The notes: generated by a model from the sequence alone, not told the origin. A stretch of DNA of 64,000 nucleotides from Corynebacterium pilosum DSM 20521 = CIP 103422 (GCF_000373805.1 NZ_KB892438.1:236018-300017), one strand, 5' to 3'; shown: positions 26,089 to 35,742, counted from the stretch's first letter. Numbers and translations: made by a program.

Positions 26089-28284
26089 CTATCGGAAATT
26101 CCGCCACAGCAACCCGAAGAGAGCCGCGACCGCACCCATGCCTAGGACCGGGGCCAGCCACGACCACATGCTTGACGACGAGCTACCGCGCGCGCTGCCC
26201 GCCTCCTGCTCCGGCACGTCCTGGTCCGGCACCTCATACCCGGCCCCTCGCCCACAGAGAAGACCAGCTGCTGCGGGGCGGACTCATAGCGCGCCCCATC
26301 GGCGCCCTTTGCGGCGTAGCTGACATCAAAGGCATAGACGCCCGGCGCGCTAAAGGCCCAGTTGGTGTGCACGTGGGCGGGATAGTCGGTCTCGATCGCG
26401 TGGTCGCCGGCAGAGGAATCGGCAAGCACGTCGAGCTGACCAAAGCCTTGGTCGGTGAACACTCCCCACTGCGCTCCTTCGGGCACACTGACTGGCTCCA
26501 GTCGCAGGTCCACCCCGCCCTCAAACTTCGAGTAGTCCAGCGCCTGGGTGTTGTAGCCCGGCCAGATCAGTTCCCGGTTCTGGGTTTGCGGCAGCAGGTA
26601 GAACTCCGACCCCAAGAAATCCAGACGGTCCTGCTCCAGCACGCCGCGGCGCACAGTCCGCGCGCCTTCGGGGACGTCTAGGACGACATCATCAAGCGTC
26701 CGCATCACAGCCCCGTCCGCGTGGATTCCGGTCTCATCCTTCTGCCCTACAGTCAGGCCATCGTCGTGACCTGCAAGGATGTCCACATGCCCATGGTCGA
26801 GCACCAGCTTGTCGCCGCAGAATCGCGGTTCGCGTGACTTGGCCGGCGGTTGCGCGACATCGCTCAACGTGCCCTCCGCGATCACTGGCGCCTCAAGGTT
26901 CAGGGACTCCGTCAGCACCAGTTCAGCCGAGCCCGCGTGCACGGTCGGGTGCGCGTCCACCCGAAAACGCACAGTGGAGCCCTTCATCCACTCACCGTAA
27001 GGGATCAGCAGATCCGCCTGCCCACCATTAAAACCACTGTTGACCTCATACGTCGCTACCGTATCCTCCTGCGAGTCGTACACCCCGCCGGTAATGAACC
27101 CTGCCAGGTTCCGATCCCCCTCCAGCCGCATGCGCATCGCCCCTTCTCCGGCGGGCTCCAGCCTGGCGCGCAGCACCCCAGAATCCAGGTGCACCTCCTC
27201 CGCACTCTGCAGGACACGCTCAGTCCCCGTGCTATCCACCCAGGTATCGGCACTTTCCGACGTCTCCCCTACCGCACCTTGTTCGTAGCGCAGAGGATCG
27301 GAGATCCACCGGGCACCGGGTTCGCCGTGGTCCGGAGTGAACACCGCCTGGATATCAGACTCCAGCGGACCGAGAGCTTCGTCCCACTGCGCGCGGCCAT
27401 CCACTACGTCCAGATCCGTGAGGAAGTAGCCGTCAATCAATAAGGTCAGCGTGCCATCGCCAGCACCTGGGGCGTGAAAGCCGATGGTGGTGTTGTGCTT
27501 TTCTGCAGCTGCAGAAAGTGACAGCGTATACCCTTCGGTTGAGCCGGCTGGGGCTTCGTCGTAACGCGCACGCAGCGAGGGCGTGGGATCGGGCTTGGGC
27601 GCCTGGCCGCCGACCTGGACTGCGAGCTTCTGCGGTTGAGAGGCGATGAGGTTGCCCTCGAGGTCACGTGCGGTCGAGCGGTACGTGAGCACGTAGCGGC
27701 CCGGCTTGGTAAACAGGGTGGAATTGTGCGTGTGCAAGCCCTTGTGCAGCTTGACGGATTTCGGCGAGACCGGCCCCGTGCCCAGGAGCCGCTCCGGGCC
27801 GGACTCATCGCCGTAGTCCGCGAAGAGTTCAACCTCTCCCGGCCCCTCGACCGCCAGCAGATCCATGGACGCGACTCCGCCCGCAAACTCCTCTGCAGGT
27901 AGCTGCACGTCCGCGCCGTAGCCCCACCAGATGGGATCCTGATTCCCGCCCGGCGTGCGCGGCGCCGTGTAGTAGACTTCACCGGGTTTACCCACATCAG
28001 CCATGGTGTTATTGGCCGGAAGCTCGTAGAGGTACTGCTGCTGCCCCGTACGCGCGTGGTAGCCCTTCCCCACCCACAGCGCCGCCTGGTCGAGCGGCGT
28101 GTTCTCCAAGGCGTGCAGGTCAAAGGTCTCGCCTGTCCAGTAGGTCTTGGGCGCATCGATGTGCATGCGCGTGCCTAGCGCTTTGCCGTCATCAGGCCCG
28201 GCGGATGCAGGGGGGCGTAACGACGAGCGATCCGAACAAAGTGGTGGCTGTAAGCACAGCGAGGTAACGAGTGGAGCGAGCCAC
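26089..28284 (-). pseudogene. Surface-anchored protein with two compensating frameshifts
   Basis: Cell-surface protein of the actinobacterial choice-of-anchor type (TIGR03769-like domains). GTG 28284, with AAAGGA upstream, begins a signal peptide MARSTRYLAVLTATTLFGSL. The frame shifts at a run of six C near 28210-28216 into the long central frame, and again at a G run near 26245, which restores a tail with TM anchor WLAPVLGMGAVAALFGLLW and stop at 26089-26091. Two domain copies are visible, each with a His-rich strand (KGLHTHNSTLF and YPAHVHTNWAFSAPG). The total length is a multiple of three. It sits directly upstream of the Dpp/Nik-type importer, as such proteins often sit beside metal or haem importers. 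The shifts could be read errors. Confidence 0.75.
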
Positions 28285-28394
28285 GTGGAGTCCTTTCTTG
28301 CGGTCCTGCGACTGATGCGCATGACGTCAATTAAGGACTATAGTTAATGAGTTCCATTTTCATTACTTGAGGCTTCTGGGTACTCCCCAATCGC

Positions 28395-28880
28395 TCAGAT
28401 CCTCACCTCCAGCCGACGCAAGAATTCAATCGTGCCTATACATTCGATGGCAAAGTGTGACGCGACATCTGGAATTTTCACCTTTTTCTTGCCCCCAGGC
28501 GCTGGAACCTCGATCGTAACAATCGCCCTTTTATACCTATAGGCCGCTGCAACAAGCCAAGAATCCGCGCACTCAAGAAACTCATCTACAGCCGGCGAGT
28601 TGTATTTAGGGTGACGATCTTCCTCTACCCATTGAGCCACTTCTGCATAAACAGCAAAGTCGCCCTCATCGATCTGCACGACCTGATCCTGCTTTAGATG
28701 TTGTTCATACCAAGCCAAGCTAGGGTGTTTCCACGCCCTTAATTCTTTGTCGACTTCCTCGTGGAAAAAGACCAATTCTGAAAACAGCGTAGTTTCTAGC
28801 GCTTTCCATAAAGATGGGAACACATCCTCGGGGTACAAGGTCGCAAGCTCGCCCAAGAAATTCGTATCAACGAGGTACAT
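28395..28880 (-). CDS. PIN-like domain protein, DUF4411 family (candidate toxin)
   Basis: 161-residue DUF4411 protein with a PIN-like nuclease fold: N-terminal strand MYLVDTNFLGELA with the first acidic residue, then the conserved ADSWLVAAAYRYKRAIVTIE with further acidic and hydrophobic positions. PIN proteins are usually RNases. It starts at ATG 28880, 15 bases after the ImmA/IrrE-family gene, the standard order of this two-gene module. A homologous module lies at 50827-52493. Confidence 0.82.
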   Translation of the reverse strand: MYLVDTNFLGELATLYPEDVFPSLWKALETTLFSELVFFHEEVDKELRAWKHPSLAWYEQHLKQDQVVQIDEGDFAVYAEVAQWVEEDRHPKYNSPAVDEFLECADSWLVAAAYRYKRAIVTIEVPAPGGKKKVKIPDVASHFAIECIGTIEFLRRLEVRI

Positions 28881-28895
28881 CCTCCACTCCACTTC

Positions 28896-30032
28896 TTAGG
28901 TGCTCAGGTTCCGCGTCTCGACCAACTTCATGAATGACTCATAATTGGCAGCTCCTAAGTATCGAGCAGCATCGCGTTGGGAAATTTGACCGTTTTCAGC
29001 AGCTTGCGTGACCGTATCGTAGAACCTTCCTCCGACACGCGCCCTAACAAGCACGTGGTGCGGCGGCGCCCCACCTGAATCTTTTCGGGAATCCCGTGGA
29101 TCTCCTTTTATAAGGGGCAGAACCTCGTTGGCTTCTTCTTGGCTACATAACTTGAGCTCTACGAGACGCCACAACATTGCTTCTCTACTCATTCCGAAAC
29201 GCTGACCCAGGTTTTTAACTTCCTCCATTAAAAGCCTGCCGGAATTATGCTCATTTTTCACAGCGCCGGCAGGCACTATGAATTCAGCAGCAAACTTGTT
29301 GCACCAACGCTCCACCTCAACGTTTTTAGAGTGGTCGGAAAGGCCTGGCGTCGCCGAGACAACATGTCCAAGTTCGTGGGCCAAGCTGAATAACTGGGCC
29401 GTCTTGGAATCCCGGGTGTTAATAAAAACAAGGCAGAAACCATCGTCCACGATTGTGAACCCACGGAACTCCTCAACTGCCAAGGGCCGTTTGGTTGAAT
29501 TCTCCACAATGGAGTTCCGCGCAACTAGAATCCCGTTACTCTCCATGAGCGCGACGAGTGTTCGCACTTTATGGCTCCCTGCGATCGGCGAAAAAGCTTC
29601 AAGGCCGAGTGATTGCCGTGCCGCATTCGCCGCTGTTTCTGCTCCAGTTCCTTCGATTACGGAGGAAAGGAGCGAAGGAGGCTGGACACCTTCTCGCATT
29701 GCGTACTCCGAGTACCAAGCAAGCCTTTGTTGAGCTTTGGTGACTACTTCTTGTAGGTCCGGACTCAATTCATCAATTTCCGAATTGTTAACGGTGCGAA
29801 AATCAGGAAGCCCCACATCTTCACCAGTTGGCTCATCCAATAAAAGACGGCCGAAAGGAAGCCGCGCTGCCTTTGCTAGCGCGCGGGCTTGTGGGAGTGT
29901 CGGCTTCTCTTTTCCTTCAAGCCATTCTTCAAACTTGGGGAATTTCTTGGATAACTCGTTGTCGGTTAAGCCAGTTCGTCGCGTTGCCCACGTCAGCACC
30001 GAAGGCGAAATGGCAACTCGTGGTGAACTCAT
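28896..30032 (-). CDS. XRE/ImmA-IrrE metallopeptidase-like protein (candidate antitoxin)
   Basis: 378 residues: an N-terminal XRE-type helix-turn-helix (SPSVLTWATRRTGLTDNELS, FEEWLEGKEKPTLPQARALA), a middle helical region, then an IrrE/ImmA zinc peptidase domain with HEXXH in FSLAHELGHVVSA and a downstream Glu in VERWCNKFAAEFIVPA. Such proteins pair with a DUF4411 PIN-like protein and are thought to control it, and probably to repress their own promoter. ATG 30032 has AAGGAGGA upstream; two earlier in-frame starts overlap or precede this site. Confidence 0.85.
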   Translation of the reverse strand: MSSPRVAISPSVLTWATRRTGLTDNELSKKFPKFEEWLEGKEKPTLPQARALAKAARLPFGRLLLDEPTGEDVGLPDFRTVNNSEIDELSPDLQEVVTKAQQRLAWYSEYAMREGVQPPSLLSSVIEGTGAETAANAARQSLGLEAFSPIAGSHKVRTLVALMESNGILVARNSIVENSTKRPLAVEEFRGFTIVDDGFCLVFINTRDSKTAQLFSLAHELGHVVSATPGLSDHSKNVEVERWCNKFAAEFIVPAGAVKNEHNSGRLLMEEVKNLGQRFGMSREAMLWRLVELKLCSQEEANEVLPLIKGDPRDSRKDSGGAPPHHVLVRARVGGRFYDTVTQAAENGQISQRDAARYLGAANYESFMKLVETRNLST

Positions 30033-30215
30033 TACCATTTCCTCCTTCAAGGCGCTGACGTAGAACGCTTTTGCCGATGCGGTACCAGTGCGTCCTTAAG
30101 AAGAACTACAGTGCAGCGCCTGATCTCAAGGGTTCAAGATTGAACACCTTGTGACGCATTAGGGCCTGCCTTTAGCTTCCACCAAAAGCAATCTGCCCCG
30201 CGTAGCACCGACCCC

Positions 30216-30785
30216 TTACTGCGCAAACACAGTATTGACCGCGTACTGCGCCTGCTCCGGCGTGAACTTGTCTCCGTACTCGCTGGTCAGCTGATCATAG
30301 AGCCCATCGGGCGACATGCCGCTGAACTCGAGGTAGCTCTCAGCCGATTCCACAGCCTCAGCGTTCCAGTCTGCGCCCACATTATCGACGGCATACCGCG
30401 CAGCCTCCGGCGAAAACTTATCAGCATACTCACTGGTCAGCTGATCGTAGAGACCATCGTAGGAAAAACCAGAGAAGCTGAGGTAGTTCTCCGCGGAGCG
30501 CAGCGCCTGGCGGTACTCCATCGGAACATCTGCCCCCGCCGGAGCCTCAGCCTCAGCGCCGTCTTCTTCCTCTTGCGCGGGCTGGTCTGCAACGTTCTCA
30601 CCGGCGATCACTTCCGACGATGCCACGCTTTCCTCACTTGTTGACGAGACCTGCTGTTCACTGTCGACACTGCAGGCCGTGGCACCAAACAGGACCATTA
30701 CAGCCACAGCGATGCCGGCACCCTTCTTCAGCACAGGCTGTTTGTCGGTCTCTTGTGCGCCACCAAGATTAAAAGGACTGGACAT
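30216..30785 (-). CDS. Ltp-family host cell surface-exposed lipoprotein
   Basis: 189 residues. A signal with lipobox FGATAC gives a lipid-anchored Cys. After a Glu/Ala-rich linker come two copies of the Ltp repeat (PF07553 type): ALRSAENYLSFSGFSYDGLY and AVESAESYLEFSGMSPDGLY, each followed by DQLTSEY...DKF and an AxxYAV segment. In streptococcal phage TP-J34 the Ltp lipoprotein blocks superinfecting phage DNA injection; here a related role is only inference. AAGGAGA precedes ATG 30785. Confidence 0.85.
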   Translation of the reverse strand: MSSPFNLGGAQETDKQPVLKKGAGIAVAVMVLFGATACSVDSEQQVSSTSEESVASSEVIAGENVADQPAQEEEDGAEAEAPAGADVPMEYRQALRSAENYLSFSGFSYDGLYDQLTSEYADKFSPEAARYAVDNVGADWNAEAVESAESYLEFSGMSPDGLYDQLTSEYGDKFTPEQAQYAVNTVFAQ

Positions 30786-30928
30786 AGTATTTCTCCTTGC
30801 GAGTAGATGTTCTGACTGACAAAAACACCGTATGAAACCCGTCTGACATCCAAAGCCCAATAATCGCACATACTTGCTAATGAAAACTATCTACGCTCCT
30901 ATTCTGGCTACTCTTTCCGGTTGTTAAA

Positions 30929-32839
30929 CTATTTCAGAAAGAGCAAGAGCAGCAAGGAAATCATGATTAGCGTAACCGAAAGACCAAATTTCAACCACGA
31001 TTCGAGCGCCACAAGTCCAGGGATCGCCAGAACTACTGCAAAGACGGCCAACCACACTTGGACTTCCTCCCCTTTACGCGCCGCGCGGTCGCGCTCTTCC
31101 TGCTCTTGCGCTTCCAGGTTAAGGCGGTGGCCAGAGTAAAGGGAGGAATACACTTCCTGGCGCGTATCAAGTTCGTCAACAAAATCCTCGTACATGTCCT
31201 CCGCGCCTGTCGCAGTTCGCATCCCACGGAGCACCCTGGTGTCGGCTTCATATTTTGCTACGGAGTTGCGCCAGATTCGGTCGCGGAAGCGGACGAAGTC
31301 AGCTTGAACTTCCCGGAATTCGCTCATTTCTGCGGTGAGTTCCTCAAGCTCCTTCTTGCCGATTTCCTTGCCCTGAGTACGCTGATTCACGCTGGTGAAC
31401 CGAAGCTCCCGAAGCTGAACACCCAAGGCCGTCAGCACGACGTGGGAGCGCATCACCAGCATGACCAAGTCAGTAAACCTGGTGGGCGCGAGGACGAAGA
31501 ATTTGAAATCCCCGTTATCAGGGTGGTCACGACGAACAAGCGCAAACCCGTGTTCGTCAACCCAGGAACGCCAGTGAAGATACGGGTGCGTAGGCACAGT
31601 GGGCTTCGGCGCCGAGGTGAAATCTGGCGTGCCGGCCACAAAGTTGTCAGCACCGGAGGCCAGTGCCCACGCCCACACTGTTTCTTTTGGCCATGGGATT
31701 TCACACTCATCAGAGTTCGCGTACCCCTCCGTGGCCAGGGGCGGATAGTTTTTCACCTCACCATTGGGAACTACCACGACAGACCTCAACGTAGGCATCA
31801 CGGGAAACTGCGCGTTTGGGCGCCTGGAGGCCGAGTTCAACGTGATGACATTCGAACGATTAATCGTGACCCGCAGATTATCCCCCGACTCAACGCCTTG
31901 CGGATTAACCGCATCACTCAGTGCACATTCAATTTCATTCGACACTTTGTCCAGGACGCGATACTCCGTCAGCTCCACCAAATCCGCGGCCGAATCACTG
32001 TCACCCGAATCGGTCCACAGGTAGTTCCGCCGACGTTGCAACGCTTGAGACGTAGATTCCAGCACAAGGTCGGAAGCATTTTCCAGAGCGAGCGTAACGA
32101 CGATAAAACGGTTGAAAATGTCACCACTGTCAGTGCCTGGGTCTTTAAATTCTGCTAGCTCCAAACTCACCACTCGGAGGCTGCCGTCGCGCGCCTGCAT
32201 CGCTTCCTCACGGGTCACACGCTCACTACTAGGCGCGTTAGCACCCCGCGCCTTGAGACCATAAAGTTGCCATGCCACGTCGGCCGCGCGCTCCGTGCGC
32301 GAGTACGTAATGTTATAAAAGCGCGCACATTGTCGCACCTCTTCAAGCGATTGCTTTTTCGCTTGCTTCGATGCGTGCGAGGCCCCAACTATCTCCTCAT
32401 GGATGATGTCTTCGTCCGCCGCCACAGCGCCCAAAGTCTCTTCGAGAATTCCGTTATAACGCCGTCGCGCCGACTCATACAGCGCCTTAGGCATAAATTC
32501 GGATACCCCTTCACGGCAGCCCTCTTTACGCACCCCTTCTTCGTCTGGCGGATTAATCCACAGCCCCGTCTCCCCGCACTTGTACGGCATCGACAACTGA
32601 CGAATTCCTTGTGCCCTGCCTCGACCAAACCCAGCTTCCCGCAGCGCACCCTCATCGAAAAACTCCGCATTCTGCAGTTCATCCGGCAGCTCGTTTTCCG
32701 GAATCGCATAGGTGAGCGTAAAAAGCGCAATCCTCCACTGCGGAAGCTGGCCATCCTCTACCGAGTAATTTTCTGGAAGATGACTTACTTCGCCCCAGCT
32801 TTCATAATTGGGTGTCGACTTTCCGTCCGATTGAGCCAT
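30929..32839 (-). CDS. Large uncharacterised membrane protein, CorA-like C-terminus
   Basis: 636 residues. A long N-terminal region without signal peptide begins WGEVSHLPENYSVEDGQLPQ, followed by a domain with FNRFIVVTLALENASDLVLE. The C-terminal third is helical coiled coil (ELEELTAEMSEFREVQADFV) and ends in two TM helices (VWLAVFAVVLAIPGLVAL and SVTLIMISLLLLLF) joined by a six-residue loop, ESWLKF. This architecture resembles CorA-type transporters, although the GMN motif is absent. I do not recognise a family. It lies among defence-type genes. ATG 32839 has GGTGG upstream. Confidence 0.65.
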   Translation of the reverse strand: MAQSDGKSTPNYESWGEVSHLPENYSVEDGQLPQWRIALFTLTYAIPENELPDELQNAEFFDEGALREAGFGRGRAQGIRQLSMPYKCGETGLWINPPDEEGVRKEGCREGVSEFMPKALYESARRRYNGILEETLGAVAADEDIIHEEIVGASHASKQAKKQSLEEVRQCARFYNITYSRTERAADVAWQLYGLKARGANAPSSERVTREEAMQARDGSLRVVSLELAEFKDPGTDSGDIFNRFIVVTLALENASDLVLESTSQALQRRRNYLWTDSGDSDSAADLVELTEYRVLDKVSNEIECALSDAVNPQGVESGDNLRVTINRSNVITLNSASRRPNAQFPVMPTLRSVVVVPNGEVKNYPPLATEGYANSDECEIPWPKETVWAWALASGADNFVAGTPDFTSAPKPTVPTHPYLHWRSWVDEHGFALVRRDHPDNGDFKFFVLAPTRFTDLVMLVMRSHVVLTALGVQLRELRFTSVNQRTQGKEIGKKELEELTAEMSEFREVQADFVRFRDRIWRNSVAKYEADTRVLRGMRTATGAEDMYEDFVDELDTRQEVYSSLYSGHRLNLEAQEQEERDRAARKGEEVQVWLAVFAVVLAIPGLVALESWLKFGLSVTLIMISLLLLLFLK

Positions 32840-33022
32840 GATTGGTTCCACCTCTCGCCGCAAAAGCGCTTTCCGCGTCACACTAGTTCCTTGACGGAGT
32901 ATCCGCAGCGCGAAACTCTGTCAACGCTCAACCTAACCGGCCTCCATCCCGGTTCCGAGGAATCTGGGGACCGCTCCCCGCAACGGCTCACTAATTGTGG
33001 CAATCCACCAACCGGAGCCGCC

Positions 33023-33034
33023 GCTTATCGACGA
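33023..33034 (+). repeat. Intergenic exact copy of GCTTATCGACGA
   Basis: One of 12 exact copies in the window and one of two exact copies outside coding sequence. It lies in the 229-bp spacer 32840-33068, which otherwise holds nothing I can identify. Confidence 0.8.
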
Positions 33035-33068
33035 GCCGACGGCCCTGAAGCATCTAGTTAGGGCAGAG

Positions 33069-33533
33069 TCACGCCTGGTAAAGACCAGCTTCCTCTGCGT
33101 CTTCTACGAGTAGGTCAAGAATTCTAACTTGCCGCTCTTTGTGCGCCTGCCGATACTCGACAAGGTCTGTTAGCAGTATCCGCCGATGACGACTTTCCGG
33201 CATCTTTTCATAAGGGATCCGGCCTTTCTCCAATAGCTTGATCAAGGTCGGTCGAGAAATCTCGAGAAAATCCGCTGCTTCTTGCGTAGTAAGCTTGGTG
33301 TCAATCGGGGTCAAAGTAATCGCACGCCCGTGCGCCATAGCGTCAACTACCCCCACAAGCACTTTGGATACCTGCTCCGGGATAGCAGTCTCATGACCAT
33401 CTGGCCCTATTAAAACAGCGTCTCCGCAAGCACTCTCAAGGATGCCTGCCAACTCATGGAGCTGCTCCATATCGTCGGAGTCTGGAGGGAGTATTACCGC
33501 TTCTTTTCGATCATTATCAGATGTGGCAATCAT
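33069..33533 (-). CDS. Excisionase/MerR-type helix-turn-helix protein (orphan antitoxin-like)
   Basis: 154 residues. The C-terminal half holds an excisionase-family DNA-binding domain: TTQEAADFLEISRPTLIKLL followed by wing YEKMPESRHRRILLTDLVEY. The N-terminal half is a short alpha/beta region. Proteins like this are usually the antitoxin of a PIN-domain pair, but no PIN gene follows downstream, so the partner appears lost. It starts 57 bases after a second DNA-binding protein gene, probably in one transcript. Confidence 0.75.
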   Translation of the reverse strand: MIATSDNDRKEAVILPPDSDDMEQLHELAGILESACGDAVLIGPDGHETAIPEQVSKVLVGVVDAMAHGRAITLTPIDTKLTTQEAADFLEISRPTLIKLLEKGRIPYEKMPESRHRRILLTDLVEYRQAHKERQVRILDLLVEDAEEAGLYQA

Positions 33534-33590
33534 AGTTACAGAACTCCACCTATTCGCAATAATCGAAATACGAGCAGGGGTAAACACTTT

Positions 33591-34010
33591 CTACCCCAGT
33601 TCCTTCTCCAGCTCCCGCCTCATCTCTGCAGTCGGCGGTGTCACCTTCAGTGGTATCCCCTCATCTGCAAACCAGTCCACAAGCTCCTCGAGCAACCACA
33701 TCTTGTGTGATCTCAAATTCGCAAACACTGCCGGAAACCCTTTCCGGCGTGTCCATTTACGCACCTCGTCCCGATCCTTCCCGGTCAGCGCCGCCAGCTC
33801 AGGAACCGACACCACCCACGGCGAGACCCGCAGCACCCGAGCCCCACTCCCCCACACCACTTCCACAGTCCGCGCGACTACGTCTTCCGCAGACGCCGTC
33901 ACCCGAATCCGATCGATCCCGTGCTCCCGCACTAACACAGCACCCTCGCTGGCCTCGACATATTCGGGATCAGCGGTGCCATCCTCTACGAAAATCTCAG
34001 CTGTAATCAC
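33591..34010 (-). CDS. Uncharacterised DNA-binding-like protein
   Basis: 139 residues starting at GTG 34010, seven bases after TACGGT (34018-34023), so probably leaderless. The middle and end have a MerR-like helix-turn-helix pattern (SVPELAALTGKDRDEVRKWT, then WLLEELVDWFADEGIPLKV). The N-terminal 55 residues form an alternating strand/helix region of unknown family (VLVREHGIDRIRVTASAED). Its position upstream of an antitoxin-like gene suggests a common regulatory role. Confidence 0.65.
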   Translation of the reverse strand: MITAEIFVEDGTADPEYVEASEGAVLVREHGIDRIRVTASAEDVVARTVEVVWGSGARVLRVSPWVVSVPELAALTGKDRDEVRKWTRRKGFPAVFANLRSHKMWLLEELVDWFADEGIPLKVTPPTAEMRRELEKELG

Positions 34011-34026
34011 GCCGCCCACCGTACGC

Positions 34027-34038
34027 GCTTAACGACGA
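34027..34038 (+). repeat. Intergenic copy of the GCTTNNCGACGA word
   Basis: GCTTAACGACGA immediately upstream of the 33591-34010 gene. It belongs to a 20-bp stretch (34025-34044) identical to 7336-7355 after aceE. Confidence 0.7.
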
Positions 34039-34251
34039 GCACCTGCTCCAAATCCACCCACCCAAAGCTGGTCACCTCAAGCCATCAGTCAGTTGTACCC
34101 TCTCCCCAGCCTCCATCCTCAAAAATCGGCAGGAGGGAGAGTGAATCCGGCAGCCCTGCCAAAGGACACAACCACTGAGAGCATCAGAAAACCCGCGTTC
34201 TGCAAGGCTTCCCACACAGGAACTAGAACCTATCCTCCCTCACCCAGCGCG

Positions 34252-34637
34252 CTATTGACCCCTGTCGTCGTAGATCGTGTTCCAGTGGGGTCGTTTTCGG
34301 GCAATCAGTTTCGAAGCTTTTACACGCCCAATGCTCGGTTCCTTCCACAGCAGCGTCTCAAGCCGCCACAACGGTGATTCCGGGCCCGGTTGGAACGCAT
34401 CTTTCAGCTGATCACCGAAGAAAGTCATAGCCAGCAGGTCGCCAACCTCATCGCGAAATGCTCCGGGGGTGCAGGAATGTTTACGCTTAAACATGAAACC
34501 GCGACAATGTCCTCAGCAATAAAGGCATTGGGCGAGGGATCTTGATCCCACCGGCCAAAGTACTCACCAGTGAACTGACCTTCCCGCGACAGTGCCAACC
34601 TCCGCCAGTAATACGCCCCGCAAATGGACGATGCCAC
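34252..34637 (-). pseudogene. DUF6308-like gene, frameshifted
   Basis: Two overlapping frames make one protein. The first (GTG 34637) reads QFTGEYFGRWDQDPSPNAF and IAEDIVAVSCLSVNIPAP; the second continues GAFRDEVGDLLAMTFFGDQL and WRLETLLWKEPSIGRVKASK. The switch is at a run of five C near 34470. The joined sequence fits DUF6308, an actinobacterial family of unknown function. The end, IYDDRGQ at 34252, looks early, so the gene is also probably truncated. The spacer 34039-34251 shows nothing I recognise. Confidence 0.6.
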
Positions 34638-34783
34638 GCTGCGTCATGCCTCCTGAGCTGATCTCCTCAAACCATTGACCGCACACCATCAACCCACGGC
34701 CCTACATTCATCGCACCGATCGCCGGCGCCGGGTCCGCAAACTCAACAGTAGAGTTCCGCCCAGCGCGGCATTCAGCCTGCAG

Positions 34784-35157
34784 TCAGTTCAAGTTCCCCG
34801 CCACAGAATCCCTGTAGCCACGCACGTCAGCCGGTACCATCGCCGATGCCCAGTCCATCCCCCACTCGGTCACGTACGCGTGGGTCCCAGTCATGGGCAC
34901 AGCGTGGTAGACGAAACCGTGGTCCGCCATTCGATTGTTCGTGCAGTCACTCGGCTGCCACTGGTGCTCGGCCAGTGTCTCACGCTAGTCCAAGCCATAG
35001 TATCGAGCGTTTGCGGAGACTTCATCATTGCCAACGCGGGCAGCTCCTCGCGGGTGAGCTGGTAACGAGAGTACGTGCCATCACTAAAGGCCTGCGCGGC
35101 TCGTGCGGGTACAGCGCCAATGACGGGAAGTGTCGCAGCAAGAGCAAAATTTTTCAT
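34784..35157 (-). pseudogene. Secreted protein remnant, possibly phospholipase A2-like
   Basis: ATG 35157, preceded by GAAGGA, opens a signal peptide (MKNFALAATLPVIGAVPARA) and about 40 more codons. A shift near 34985 leads to a second frame with HQWQPSDCTNNRMADHGFVY ending at TGA 34784-34786. In a third frame, around 34912, CAHDWDPR follows naturally after GFVYHA. DC-x-N...GF...C-x-HD is reminiscent of prokaryotic phospholipase A2, but at least two frame changes are needed, so this identity is tentative and the gene is certainly broken as given. Confidence 0.4.
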
Positions 35158-35229
35158 GGCCAGTGTCCTTCGTGAGCGGAGCATCTATGCTCTGGTTCTC
35201 CCACCGCACATAGCGCTCCGTATCCCGAT

Positions 35230-35241
35230 CGCTTTACGACG
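35230..35241 (+). repeat. Intergenic copy of the GCTTNNCGACGA word
   Basis: GCTTTACGACGA in the 109-bp spacer between two decayed genes, where no coding constraint applies. Confidence 0.65.
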
Positions 35242-35266
35242 ATACCCTCGCCCCAGAGCAGCTCAT

Positions 35267-35742
35267 TTACTTGTCTGCAGGTACCTGCATAATCTCGATT
35301 CCGTTCCCGCTAACCTTGGCTCCCTCCCTAGTCTCGTTGTGCCCAACCCACAGGTACTCCTCGGTCCCCATAAAGTAAAAGTCCGGAAAGTAAATCTGGT
35401 TTTCGTCCGCAAGCTTCTGTGCCTCTGGCGTGGTGTAATCCGCTGGGACCTCAACCATCCGAAATATTCCATCGCTCCCTACTCTGACCCCGACCGGCTT
35501 CCCGTCCTCTGAGAACGACGCGCAGAACAGCTCGTCTGCTGCCCCCCACGGGTCGTCACCTCACACTGGGCATCACCTGGCGCACCAATATCGTAAGTCC
35601 CGAACTGAGAGTCGCCCGATCTCTGAAACTCCTCCGGATCCAGCGACGGCAAAGCGCAACAGGTTTCTTCCGTCTGGCTGCACCCGCCGAGGCCCAAAGC
35701 TAACGCGAGAAGCCCAAGCATCCCCACGAACTTTCGTGCCAT
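35267..35742 (-). pseudogene. Lipoprotein gene, frameshifted
   Basis: ATG 35742 starts a lipoprotein (MARKFVGMLGLLALALGLGG, lipobox LGGC) continuing LDPEEFQRSGDSQFGTYDIG and DAQCEVTTRG. At a run of six G near 35540 the frame changes; the other frame continues GAADELFCASFSEDGKPVGV, IFRMVEVPADYTTPEAQKLA and ends QVPADK at 35267. The restored length is about 158 residues. Family unknown. One base appears missing from the G run. Confidence 0.65.

Noticed and set aside
32881-33068. PIN toxin partner downstream of the antitoxin-like gene
   Set aside because: I translated the spacer in the minus-strand frames and saw no PIN-like acidic pattern or long open frame.
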